Shown here: in pieces, positions 1 to 13,400 of the stretch
Numbering within the stretch: position 1 is the first letter of the stretch
How the letters are laid out: each line of letters begins with the position of its first letter
Assembly: GCF_905475465.1 (NCBI RefSeq)
Contig: NC_062240.1
Coordinates: 10,121,001 to 10,185,000, forward strand
Source of the DNA: Pieris napi
Lineage: Eukaryota > Arthropoda > Insecta > Lepidoptera > Pieridae
DNA: 64,000 bases
Reading direction: 5' to 3'
Notes under the pieces: model-generated
Database searches by the model: none
The model's input: only the letters and a program-made list of their open reading frames with translations
What the model was told of the DNA's origin: nothing
Translations under genes and position numbers: made by a program

Positions 1-174
1 TTTTTGCCGGCTTCGGGACGTGACACCGTGGTCCGTTCGGTGGTGGATGCACAGGCTGCCCTTCGTATTCTGGACGGAGTGCAAAACTGCGCTAAAACCC
101 TAAAAACTTTTAACGGGTTCCATCTCGGGGCAAACGGAAGAATTTACCGAAGGCAACCCCTTCCACGCTCATAG
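1..174 (+). CDS. Partial unidentified ORF open at the left edge
   Basis: Frame 1 is open from the first base to a TAG at 172-174, giving 57 codons with no start in view. The residues are coding-like in composition (VVDAQAALRILDGVQNC, then a basic RIYRRQP near the end). I do not recognise the family. It could be the 3' end of an exon, or of a retrotransposon ORF, whose body lies left of the window. The sequence to about 330 shows nothing further. Confidence 0.25.
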   Translation, partial: FLPASGRDTVVRSVVDAQAALRILDGVQNCAKTLKTFNGFHLGANGRIYRRQPLPRS

Positions 175-865
175 TGGACTTTACCAATATTAGGATTTAG
201 GGGGCTCAAATCTAACCTCAACGCGGTTCAATTACACATTGAAACTGCGAAGCCGGCCTAATTTTTCCTTAATGAGACTCAGATATCCTCCCCGGCTGAT
301 ACTTCCTACCTCTTCTAAGTCGCTTGTCATTTGCCCCATGTTCTATAAAAAAGAAAATTACTCACACAAAATTCAAATATATTATCTTTGAGCATAGTTT
401 TTAAGATATGTGTAGGTTTGATGGTTCTAAATACTCTAGAAATTATATTATTTTATAATGAATCCCTAACATACACTTGTTGGTAGAACCGGACAAGAAG
501 ATCAATTTAGTTTAACATTAGATCAGAGATCTCTAATCACCCTTATATTTAGTTTTAATTGATAAATACAGTGAAATATAAGTCGTTTACGAGTTTACTC
601 CAATTTAACCCATATTATAAACTAATATTATTAAAGAGGGAACTTTTTGTATTTTGTATCTATCTCTGCGTAATGGACTATATTTATTCCAAATTATTTA
701 ATGAATGAAATCCCCAGCCCCGTGAAATCGGGACAGGCCGTTAGTATATTTTGTGTATGTCAACTTCGCTTTCTATTACATTCACTTATAATCAGGTCCA
801 TATTATAGTCGTGGTTTTTTGTTTCTTAAACTATTCATGACTGTAATCGAACGAACGTATCGTTT
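175..865. other. AT-rich intergenic sequence, nothing recognised
   Basis: No long ORF, tRNA-like box or terminal inverted repeat was seen between the left-edge ORF and the hairpin at 866. Short ORFs here have no coding character. Confidence 0.4.
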
Positions 866-917
866 TCCACAAAGTAACCTACCGACGTACCGACGTACGA
901 ATAGGTTACTTTGTGGA
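866..917. repeat. Perfect 16-bp hairpin within a larger imperfect foldback
   Basis: TCCACAAAGTAACCTA at 866-881 is followed after 20 nt by its exact reverse complement at 902-917. The loop carries two copies of CGACGTAC. Outside the perfect stem the arms keep pairing imperfectly for about 25 nt (CGAACGAACGTATCG against CGATTCGTTCGC). This could be a small foldback MITE or an RNA hairpin. It lies about 0.5 kb upstream of the first Samui/starvin exon. Confidence 0.6.
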
Positions 918-1416
918 CCGTTTGATTATTTCGATTCGTTCGCGAACTACACAATACACATACGTGTACTGTGTAGCCAAGCTTCAATTCTTAGTTGGCT
1001 TCTGTGGTTTTTGATTATCTACAAATCTCCCAGTATATAGTATTTCTCTATGATTATCTATCTATATTCTATATATAGAAAAATCAGACCGTTCGAAATA
1101 AAATTATTATTTGACATTTTGCTTTTGCGCGTACGGCGTACTTCCAGTCGTTATAATTATACGCAGTGAGCTACCGCAAACTGCAAAGTTGGACATTCAT
1201 TATTGCGATACATAAATCTTATTGCTCTGTACGTATTGGCGATTGCAATTATTTATTCAAATACATTTTTACGTTTTATCAGCAAGTCAGAACTCAAAAA
1301 AGAGGTACAACCAGTGTGCCCAACCAGTGCTAATAATATTGTTAATGTAGTGCAGTTAATTCAGTGTTAGCCCAGTGAGTAGTAGTGTCGTATTTCTTGG
1401 ATTGTTTATTATTGAA

Positions 1417-1440
1417 ATGCCCTTTCGAGGATCTCGTTTC
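1417..1440 (+). CDS. stv: Samui/starvin alternative first exon 1A
   Basis: ATG starts an eight-codon reading (MPFRGSRF) ending exactly at a consensus GTAAGT donor at 1441. Phase 0 joins it to exon 2, giving MPFRGSRFRGFPFDEEDG, a smooth continuation. The upstream 1290-1416 is a plausible 5'UTR with no TATA box, fitting a constitutive promoter. The intron to exon 2 is about 20.5 kb. The short length makes the exon easy to miss; support rests on donor quality and phase. Confidence 0.6.
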
Positions 1441-4400
1441 GTAAGTACCTTAGTATTTTAACTTATTTCCTAATTAAACCAAAATGTATTGCACCCAAAT
1501 TCATACATCCTAACCCTAAATGTTTACATGTGATATTATGCAATAAATTTCGGCGACACCATGTTTACTAATGCCGCGCTTGTGAAGAAATTTAATGCAT
1601 GATTTTCATTTTCGTTAGTGCAGCATCCTTGGCTCACATCCAAATGTAGTATCCTTGGTATTGTACTAACTGGGTGAATAGATGAATTGACGGGAGTAAT
1701 ATATTGGTATTGCAAAAGTATGATATGGTTTTCAGGAGGGTTGATGCCTGACTATAACAAGTGATCCCGAGTGCCTTCTAACCGCCTGTTTGTGAGGTCA
1801 GTTTGAATATGTTATAGCTTATATTTATACTGTTGTCAGTCCTTATATATGCAAACGAATGTTTCTTATATATTCAATTGAAGTAAATCTATCTACTTTT
1901 CTGAGTGTCCAATTAAAATCATAACCTATAGTTTATCCCTATATGAATTTTTATATAGAATTTTTAAATGTAACCAAATTGATGTCAATAGAATATTTTT
2001 GCTAACATAAAGCATTTCTGACAGTCAATAAGTGGTATATGATTCATTAAGACGCTCATGTTAGTCTTTCTCTTTTAATCTCTTGAATTGTTTGATTATA
2101 GCATTATTTTTGTTTAGTTTATTATTATATCTGTCTGATTTATATCACATTAGATCATTTCTTATGGGATCTCCCCACATATAAAAGATTATTTCAATTA
2201 TCATTTTAGCCATTCAGCTCTGATAAGACTATCAATTAATACAATTCACATTAAGTTATATATATTAATTTAATATACATACAATCTCTGATTATAATGT
2301 TCTTAATATTCTTATAGTAAAGTTAAAGTGTATTCTTTCCTAGGAATTCTTATATTAAATTATGTAGTTTATATATAATGCAGTTTATATATAATGTATT
2401 ACATATACCATGGTTGGTTGGTTTGTGGACTTCCGCACTTAGACGCTCACTAGGTCCGTTGTACGTGAGCTACATATACCATATGAAAATTCATATATTC
2501 ATATTCAGCCATATTAAAAAAAAACTATTTTTTATTTCAGAAGATATCTAACTTATTTATAATTTCGAATCATATTGACTAATACGCCACTGATGTAACA
2601 GATTAATCAATTGCATGCAAATTATTCAGGTAATAAAGTTAATTAAAGCTATGTGTGTTTTTGTGGTTACCAATATATTATAACTGGTTTTCTAAATGCT
2701 TAATATGCTGGTCACATGTAAACTAGATTAAAATGTACCATTGTTGTATCAATAATGATATGATGTCTTCTGCATCTCAATTTGCCTATAAACTTGCAGT
2801 GACAGGTGTCAATCAGATGTCATAGCATCTTAACATTCTACAATGGGCAGTAAAGGATATAATAAATTATGTTGACAGGACAATCATGAATATATTGTAA
2901 TGGTTGGTTTGGATCTGTTGAATTTGAGTTTCATTTACTTTGATAGTAGAGTTGAGATAAAATAAAAATATACACCTTATTATATTCTTGCTAATAATCT
3001 TCAAAAACATAAGATGTAGTATGTAGTGTGGAGTCCATTTTCGCACTTAGATGCCCATTTCGTCTGTTGTGCCTTATTTTATTTTAGATTTCCAAAACTC
3101 GTAAAAGTTCTTTTCAGTAGTATTGGTTGATGGTTAGAAATTTGACAGTATTACATGCCATTTTATGATTTCTTGAAAAGTGGATTGTAATCTATAATTT
3201 TAATGAACAATGAGCGAATATTTTAGTTCCTAGTACGAAGCTCAGCGACAATTTCGTTAGTCCTTACGGAAATTTGACCCGTTATTTCAGACAGCGCAAG
3301 GCATATCGTTTATTGCCTGTCAATCGTATCCGCCCCATTATCGACTCGACTTTCCCTCCTGACAAGTTGACTACAAACTATTATTCAAATTATGTGTTGA
3401 ACATATACATATTAAGATGTATGTAGAAGATCCTCTAAGCTGATTGAGAAATCTGAAGGCTCAGCAGCTCATATCCATCTGGCAATATTGTATCATGATT
3501 CATGAGAACACTTTTAATTTTTGGAAATTCATTTCGACCACTTACCCAGCTCGTAATGCAAAAATTCACGATTTGAAAGTTCTTACAAAACATTTATTTG
3601 TCTATAACCAATAGCCCCCTTAAAATAAAGCCTTATTGCCTACCTATATATTGTTTCACTAATATACGTTTGTATATTAGTGAATTATGACGAGATTAAT
3701 TAGAACTGTGTAGGAAAATTATTAATTGTTTCTTCTATATACATGACAGTGCGACCTTGTATTTACTATTGATTCTTGGAATTCCGAAATGCAATGTACG
3801 AAAAATGTTAGTTATTTTCAATGTAAACAGGTGAGTAACACGAAAATTTGTCAACAATAGATATAACGTATGGATTATACTCATCTTTTCGGGGAGTTGG
3901 TGTAGTTGTTTCTAGATGCAAGTATTCCTACAATATGTTTTACGGCGTTATTCACTTTTTTTGTCAAGCATTAATTTTTCTGACATGATTTTCTTTCGTT
4001 AAAGATTAGTTCCTGATCAGAAACACTATTAAGTTTTCTTAAAATACCAAGTTGCTTTTTATTTTTTTTTGACGGATGTGATTTCCGTCTAAATGTATTT
4101 GAAGGAGAATTTTTATTTGTTAATATTATGTATTTATTCCATATACCAAAGTACTTATATATACTTTTGTTTATAAAGGAAACAAAAATGTTATTTTTCA
4201 TTCTTTTTGATTATTTTGTGTGTTTCTTTAGTAATAAATGTTATGTCTACACTAGTTTTCCTTCATAAATCAGTGTTATTAAACTGTTTTAACTAAAACA
4301 CTGATTGTTACTGAGGCAGTCTTGGCTTAAATCCGTATTATAAAAAATATTATTTACAGGTATAACCTTCGTTATATTGCCTTAATTGAAATGTAACTTA

Positions 4401-7400
4401 ACATATAGTAATATTTTGTTAGTATGTCTTTGTTAGCAGGATGTTCGTATAATACATAATTACTCGTCAGAGCATGAAGCGTGTCGTCTGAGGATATTGT
4501 GTTGTTGCAATAATTGTCATTTATAAGCAATGCACCATTGGGTTATATATAGAACATAAATGTTTCTAGAACGTTTTCGAAGGAATTTTCGTACAAGTAA
4601 CTTGGCTTTAGAATTTTTTCCTCTACTCAAATAACAGTCCTGTGTGTTTCTAAACTATTTAATATCTTTAAAGACCTAAGGCCTCGTTATGTAAAGAAAT
4701 TTTGTAAGAAGATTTTGTCTCGGAACTTCACAATTTTGATGTACGTAGATCGTACGTAAAAAAACATTTTAAGTTCTTTGTGTACTGCGAATGTTTCGAG
4801 GGCTAACCCCTGTGATACAATATATTATGGTCTAGATTTGGTCTATGGCAGGTAGGTTAGAAGGTTAAGGACGTGGCCTGATGTCACGAGGCAAGCGACG
4901 TGGAATTAATTACTATACATGGATCGATTTCATGGTAGTCACGATAACCTAGGCAATTATTCTAGCCCATATAGAAGTCGGACTTTGTTTTTAGGGAGAC
5001 GTTTCTGTAATCATTTGTTCGCGTCATTTTTATTTCAATTATACTCGAAAATACACAGTAAACTCTTTATAACGAATTTCAAGGGATCGAGCATTTTTAT
5101 TCGGTTTAGAGAAATTTCGTTATAGGGAGGGAAGATATAATGGATTGTTATTGGGTTTAAAACCAAATAATTTTTACGTTATAGAGCGTTTTTCGTTATT
5201 ACGAATGACGTTATAAAGAGTATACAGTATACTATACACTGTATTTAGTAATTTCCACCACCAGAGGGGTTTATAAAAGGGCCGTTCAAGTATTACGTAA
5301 GCAGATTTACTGCAATTATCCCCCTCCTCTTGTCAGCAAAAGTAAGCAAAGCTCTCAAAAGTAATAGTACATAAACATATTAATTTTTTGTAGGAATCTT
5401 AGAAATTGCATTTCGTTTTCAAGCATAGACAATGTGTGGGTAATATGTGTAAAAAAGTAATTAATAACTGTTGACGTAATCAACAAATAAGAAAATCAAA
5501 GACCCCCCTCACCCATATAGTGCTTACGTAATACTTGAACGGCCCCAAAGAATAAATCGCAAAATAAAATCGAAGAGGGTTATGTTAAGCTGGCGTGTTA
5601 CGCGAAACAAGGGAACCCTTATCCGTTTTATATAATAGCTTAATTGCATTAATGAGTGCGTTAAATTGCGTTATAATCCGGCTGACTGAATTTTGGTCTA
5701 GACGCAAACATTACAAAAGCTTCGTATAATATTTTTTAACATAAGTACGCTGAGTTTTTTTTTTGTTTTTATGGCTCTGGCACGGTTTGTGCATAGCCAG
5801 CGTCAAGTATAAGATTTTTATAATTCGTGCTTTTTGCCTTAGAAATTCGACCATGTCCTCCATGTACGGTTTAGGCACTCGCCCGGTACCGCACAACCCT
5901 CCCAAAAGCCGAGAACAAATTTAAATTAAATTAAAACTTGCCCTCGAACCGGGAATCGAACCCGGTACCCCTCACTTAATAAGACCGCTAGGCTATGAGG
6001 CCCTTAAACGCTGATTTAGTTTTATTACTACTGGAATGCATCGGTTTTCTATAAGTTTGGTGTACCGTATACATTACAACAGGCCTGATAATGCTTTCGT
6101 TTCATTCCTGAAACGCCCACAATGCGCTATTCAAGTCCCATACAATTACTATTTAATTAACTCGGATTGCATCTGTTTCCGTGATGATCTTTTATATAGA
6201 CAAATAGGTTATCAGCCTTCTGTGCCTGACATGTTAATTTCCTTACGACGTAAGAAAACTGTACGTTCAAGTGTTAATTGCATAGTAAACATTGGTGCAC
6301 AGCCGAGATTCGAACACCCGACAACAGACCCGAGAGTAGCTTATTAGCGAGTAGCGATTTCACTCATTTTTAGTGCTAAGGGAAAGAATGTTGAAGTAGG
6401 TATAATTAATATGGCCTATAACAAAGAAATAGTGATTAATTTACACGTTTTTGTTGTATAGATTCTACTAAAAAAGTTATTATGCTATCGCTACATATTT
6501 CTTCAATGATTATTATTGCACGTCACATTAGACTACATATATTATTATGTGGGTATGGGTATGGTAATTGGTTTTATGTAGCAGTATATACGTTCTTTTC
6601 GTGGTTTTATCAGTAATCCAAAGTTTTGGCCTAGCTTACTCGTGCGACCCTCATACCTGAGTGCTCATGTGTTCGAGTCAGCTGTGCATCAATAGAATTT
6701 ATTTTCGATGTGCGCAATTAGTCCGTATTGCTCCTTCGGTGAAGGCAAACATCGTGAGGAAACTGTGTCAGAATACACCTACTTATCTATGAATTGATCA
6801 AAGAAACAGATGCAATCTGTGGCCATTGGGCCACATGGTACTCTACCCGTATATTATTATCTTATACGTATAAAATTCTCGTGTCACAATGTTTGTTACC
6901 ATACTCCTCCGAAACGGCTTGACCAATTTTTATCAAATTTTATATCCATACTCAGTAGGTCTGAGAATCGACTACTATCTATTTTTTATATCCCTAAGGG
7001 TCGATTCGACCAAACAAGAGTAAATCTTAATCTTAGAATAAATCGTCAGTTAATCGAGAGTAAATCAATTTTACGTTTTACCAACTACAAATTCTAAGAA
7101 TAGTGGGCTTATTCGGGAATTGCTACAATACCGCCGTTTCGCACGGAATAACAGCTATTCCTAGAATAATTTAATGGCGTCAGTCAGTCCAATCAGCTGA
7201 TTTCTGTCATTTCACAAATATGTATTCTGTGATTTAATTTCAAGTCAACGCAACGCACTAAATTAATAGTCCAGCATTGTATAATGAAACGTTTAAACAA
7301 TTTATTATTTATTTATTTGTTTTTAGATTTTTTATTTTCTATAATATTAGAATGAAATTCAACTGGGCTCAACAGAAGTTCCTTTTTAGACGAAAGCCTC

Positions 7401-10400
7401 AAACAAACAAGAAATAAAAACTTTTTGTTGTCGTTTGACACCTGTTAAAAGCTACTTTTTCACACTATAATACGGCAAAATCGAGTTGACATGATGTATG
7501 CTCTTACACTGTCCCGTTGTAGAACAACATTTATTTGGCGAGTTTTATTTTCGTTCACCATTCTCTTGCTATTCGCGTATTGTTATTCCTAGCACAATTA
7601 TACTATCGATTACGTGGACAAACGACTATGGATTTTCTCGAGATTAAAATCATGGAATAGATTATTCTTGGTATAGTTACTCGTGTATAAATTGAAGTTT
7701 GGTCGAATCGACCCTAAGTGATAATTGTCCACCCCTAACATTTTATTTTTATTTTTTTATGATACAGCATATAAATACATACAACCCCGCTCTTTTATTG
7801 AACTAAAAAATGTTTCCTAGAAATAATATACATGACAAAATAACGTTTGCCGAGTCAGCTAGTTACTATATAATTAGCAATACAAAAACAAACACTTTTA
7901 CTGGATAAAAACACTTTTAAATACTCAATCAATAAGCAATTAAAAATATATTATGATTATATTAATAATACTAAAATAATCTACAGGTATACAATAGTGA
8001 TCATTTGTCAATATGCCATTAACGTGTACGTAATTTCAAGGTCACGTCAATATCGCTGTAATGCGATCATCTCGTGACGATGTACCACGATGTAATATCG
8101 AGATACAATCACAATGGGATGGAAAACTTGTTCATACCTTTGTAAAGTTTTACGACACACATTGCCTTACTAGATTACACATAGTTTATAAATGACTTAT
8201 TTTATGTTTTTTGTTTCCGGGAATATATTTAAAACTGTTGCGTTGTTTTCCATCGGACTAGTAGTAGACTTTTTATTATACGTGTATTTTAAACATGCTT
8301 TAGTATTTTAAATGTGATTATAATTTGTTCTTAGCTCAAGGTTCTAGCTCATTACGAATTAGAATTTGTACTATGTCACATTCCAATTTTAAAATCCATC
8401 TAATATTAGGTCCTTACTTACATATTATGAATTTGACGTTTTGTCGTACTGGCAACTTTGACCTCAAATATCTCCTCTTTGGTTGGGAATTCCAAATTCA
8501 AATTTACAGATATTTACTCGTTTCGAAAACCATAGTTCATTTCATTTTCCCGTTTTAATTTTCCGTAAAATTCAACTCTGATGGGGCAGTTGAAGCACCT
8601 TCAAAGATTTTATTTATTCCCGCCCGAATGTTTTTTTTAGTAAAGGGATCAATGAACTACCTATAAAAAGGCAAAAGTGCATAGATTTGCTATATACTTT
8701 TGGTACATACTTTGATTAATTAAATATATCCTATTTAAAAAATCTACTTTTTGTTCCCCCCATACAAAACGCCAATTTCATATGTAAGGTCCTAATATTC
8801 TAACCGAAATCCTAACAATGCACGCTATGTGGCACAAAGAACTATTCTTACTGATAAAAGCAATTACTCAAATAGCTATTAGCTGTTTTGTCTCTATCAC
8901 ACACTTCGACAATAATAAATATGACAAAAGGTTATACGTATGAATAAAATCAGGTGAGTAAACCTAAAGTAATCGAACGGTTGCACCAAGGGGCAAGCGT
9001 GGGCCACTCAGGTGTTAACGCGTAGGTGCTAATGATTCAGCTCAAGGACTCCAGCTTAGCTTGGCCGACGAATAGAATAGACTAGATTATCGTTTAAGGA
9101 AGTCTTATTGAGCAAACATTGCACAATTGCAACGGTGATCTTTTCCTGCAGGTATTTGTTAGTGTTCTGGAATTGTTTAGAATAGCATGCCTATTTTACT
9201 ATTTCCTTTCGATTTCACAATATGACATTTAGGCACTTGAGTAAATCGATTATTCACTCTGCACCTCTTGCACTAATGCTATGACTCAAATATCCCAGAT
9301 ATACAAATATATACCTTGACGTCGTTCCACAACTGAGCGTTTCTTAAGGCAATTTCTGCAGCGCACCAACACTATGTGAAACTACTGAAGTATTTCCGAA
9401 TAAATTCGACTTAGGGTCCTCCAAGAAAAGAGCGACCAATTCTTAAAAGGCCGGCAGAGCGCGTGCGAGCCTTTTGACAGTGCGAGTGACCATGGGCGGC
9501 GGTATCACTTAACATCAGGTGAGTCTCCTGCCCTTTGACTCCTGTAACATAAAAAAATATGTGAAAGACTTGAATAAAATATCAAATTTTCCATATATGA
9601 CAATCATTCAAGAGTTATAAAACATATAAAACACAAAGCTATGAAAACAATAAACGAATATAACAATATTCAAATAATGCTAGATTCAAGTAATAAAAAT
9701 AAACGCAATGTATTTTTTCTTACATAATTTAATAACAATTACGCTTTAAAATGGTTTAGATATGGATGGGTAGTGTTAGCCAATGGCACGAAAAGTTACC
9801 ACGTAGATACATCTACATAATGCATAAACGTCTCCACATTAGTGCTATTATTATCATTAACATGATTGATTTACTAGTTCAGTGTCAGCTCGATTGTAAA
9901 TTATGTAGGAAAATTAAATTTAGCAACCTGGTAAAATACAAGTGATTTTGGCGTGATATGAAAACTTAGACAAAACAAGTACTACGATTTATATAACAAA
10001 AGTCGTATTTCAAATGTTGTCTTTCGCATTCTCAAGTTTAGTAAACTTTAGGCTATATGTTTTAATGTTATTCTACTACTTAATATATTTAGAAAATATT
10101 CCATTTAGGCTCACTAATTGCCAAAAAATGTAACTATTAATCATCTCAATATTATCAGTCGTACTTAGAGTAAGATTGTAAAACGAGACTTAAGACGCAA
10201 TACATTTTTGACATACGAAAGATATACTTAGCTCCACTCTGAATTATCTTCATATTTTCCACCCTGGTGATGGTCAGAAACTAGACCGATCAGACTATGC
10301 CTTGCGTATATAAAAATTCAATACATTTTTGACGTAAGAGACTTAGTGCTAATTCTCGTTTTGGGAAAATCATCCTTACCCATAGACTCGATCAATACAA

Positions 10401-13400
10401 GTTAACGGTGAGTTTTAGTAAAGATTAAAACTAAAATAAGTTCACTACAGATCCAAATGGTAGCTAAAAAAAAGTCTTTCACTAGTACGTGCTTCCGTTA
10501 AGTCTTTCATTTATTCGAGATTAAATTTACATATTATTATTATGGCTGACAATATTTCATTAAAAATGCGATACAAGTATAAAAACAACATTGTAAATTT
10601 GTATTCCGAAACTTTTTTGTGTCGCCATTGTAATTTTAAGTACTTTGTCGTAAATACGTAGAACGAACAATTTAGTATGTAACATTTGAAACAATTATAT
10701 TTGCGTCTTTGAAATCGACTTCCTCGTTGTTACAAGGTTAAGAACTTTTTAGATTTTTTCCTTTATTTTAGGTGTATAGATCGAGAATATTTATAAGCAT
10801 AGCTTGAAGAATGGTTGAATCGCAATCGGAGACTGTTCAGAGTTGTTGAGTTGTTCGGATTAATACCTGCAGCTGAGTTTCATCATCGGACGTCGAGTCA
10901 GAATACGAAGTTCCATCCGTATTACCTCGATGTCCGTCGTTCCACAACTGAGCGTTTTTTAACGCAGTTTTTGCCTCGCACTTTCAAGGAAAAGGCCACA
11001 CCGACTCTTAAAAAGCCGGCAACGCATTTGCAAGCCCTCTGGCAATGCGAGTGTCTATCGGTATCACTTGTCAGATGAGCTCGTTTTCCCCTTGCTCTAT
11101 AAAAATAAAAAGTAATTGACAAATTATTTACATAAACCGAGTAAGGGTTTGCAAATGAAAGCTTGATTTTTGCAATGACGTCTAGACGTTCTTGATCTTC
11201 GTCATCGCTGACGATGCGATCATAATCCGAGTTATTTCGAATTCTATTTCTGTTGGCCGCCTCACCCACACTGCGCTTCGACCGGAGTCCGCGACTGGCG
11301 CTGGAGGAGAAATACCTTTTTTATGTCGATAAAACAATGACAGTGATATGAAGCGCAATGTGAGTAAAGTTTCTTTGTTGGTACTGTCAATACTGGCATC
11401 TCTTGGATACTGGTTACCCTTTGTATTGTTTTAATGCATCATGTGTCATTAATTATTTTTAAATCTAATTACTTTAGTGAGTGATTGTCTAAACATGTTT
11501 ATATTTAGAACTGTGTGTAATTGTACGCGTTTAAAACGAATGTCGTTAGAATTTTTTGTGGTTTTTGTTTGTAAATAGAATTGTGTAATTGGAATGTGGG
11601 TCCTCCCACAGTGCTCCAGTTATCTTGTTTATGGCTAGATTAACCCTGATTTGCGAAATATAAATACGAATTACATTGGCGTGAAATATTGAACTATTTA
11701 AAGTAATATTAGAAATGTTGATAGGGGAAGGTCGGTTCTACGTGCCAGTATGCCGCGTTTTAATTACAAAAAAAATTAATTTAGCCTATTTTTATATTAA
11801 AAGACATGCATAGATTGTCGTTATTACACACAGAACATACTGATTTGTCTTACATTTCGATTTAAGCGTTTTATTAAGGTAAAATCGTATCTTGCTGTCA
11901 AATACTGTTAATGATGTGATGAAAGACAGTTCTGTTTCAATCAATACTATGAAGCATCAATTTTGGCAAATGATTCAATTCCTATATGCCAAACAGCCCC
12001 GGTACTCTGTAACTCCGATAACACTTCCAAACTTCACGCTTGCTATACTGCGCATTGATATAAAATTTCATTATTTTTTAATACATAATAATCACTTAAT
12101 GAAACCCAATAATCAAATCACGAATTTTTCGTCGAAATGTCCCCTTTTTCCCCTCTTGGTTATTTCAACGATTTTAACTCTTGGTAATTTGAAATTTATC
12201 TCTGGCCCCAGAGTTACGTATTATCGAAAGGTGACTGTAATGGTTAGGTAAATAATAATTGCACAAATCGCATTTCACTTAAGATTATTTAATTTATTTT
12301 ACGATAGAAGTCAGTATTATTGGAGAATTCCAGTTAGGTTTAAAGACTTTATTTCTCAAAAAAGACAACAAATGTCACTTACATGAGAATAATACTCTAG
12401 ATAACATAACATTGTAGTCGTTCTTAAAATAATCACAATAAAATATAGCCGTACATGCAATAAATTTAAAAAATAAAAGTAAACAAAGAAATATGAATTA
12501 AAAGTAAGTAATAAGTAAGTAATAAGAAATGAATTTAAAAGTAATTTTGTTTAACATATTCACTTAGCTTCGATTTGAATGAATTGATAGAAGTAATATT
12601 TTTTATATATGTGGGTAGTTTATTATACAGCTGTGCGCCTTCGTAGGTAAACATTTTTTTGCCGTAGTTCGTACGTACTACAGTTTATTGTTTTAAATTA
12701 AAATCTCTTAATCTATTTATTCCCAGCACGTGGTTATAGATAAGCACTCATGAATAATGGATCCGTGAGTCGATTCACGTACGAATGACGCCTGAACTTT
12801 CTTATTTGTAAAAGCTGTTTGCTGCAATTTCCTACTTTGAAGATTTTCTATAGAGTAGTGGCAAACTAGGATGTAAAAACTATGAAAATAATGTTTATGA
12901 GTTTCTTGTCACGCTTTCAAAAGTCATATTTTGTCCTAATACTTAGGTGTTTTATTAAAGTCCTTTTTTAATTATTATATCAGTTGCGTAAGCTTGTCAT
13001 ATATTACTTTAAAAGCTGGTCAGGGAGCGTTCAAGTATTACGTAACGCAATTTTTAGAGATTATTGACCTCCAAAAATTGTAACGATGTAACACCATGTA
13101 ACTCGCCGTAACGTTTTTCAGTACCCAAGTATAGTAAAACGTTTCGTGACCACCTAGTGACTCTTTAGTTACTATTATGTGGTGTAAGTCGAAAAAATAT
13201 CAAAACCTCTCCCCCCCCTCCCCAAATACGTTACCTAATACTTAAACGCTCCCTCACGCACTAGCAATCCTCCTGGTTTTGCAGGTGTCCATGGGTCCAA
13301 CTTTAAGTGACCCACCTGCTCATTAGACAGGAGGTTGTCTCATTAGAAAAATTATTAACATATAAGCAGGGAAGTTAGGGGTGAAAGCCTACATTACGCT

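Noticed and set aside
5935..6006. tRNA-like sequence with A and B boxes on the minus strand
   Set aside because: The acceptor-stem ends do not pair over 7 bp and a SINE body with A-rich tail follows, so it is a SINE head. The same reasoning applies to the heads at 27277, 35523 and 57793.
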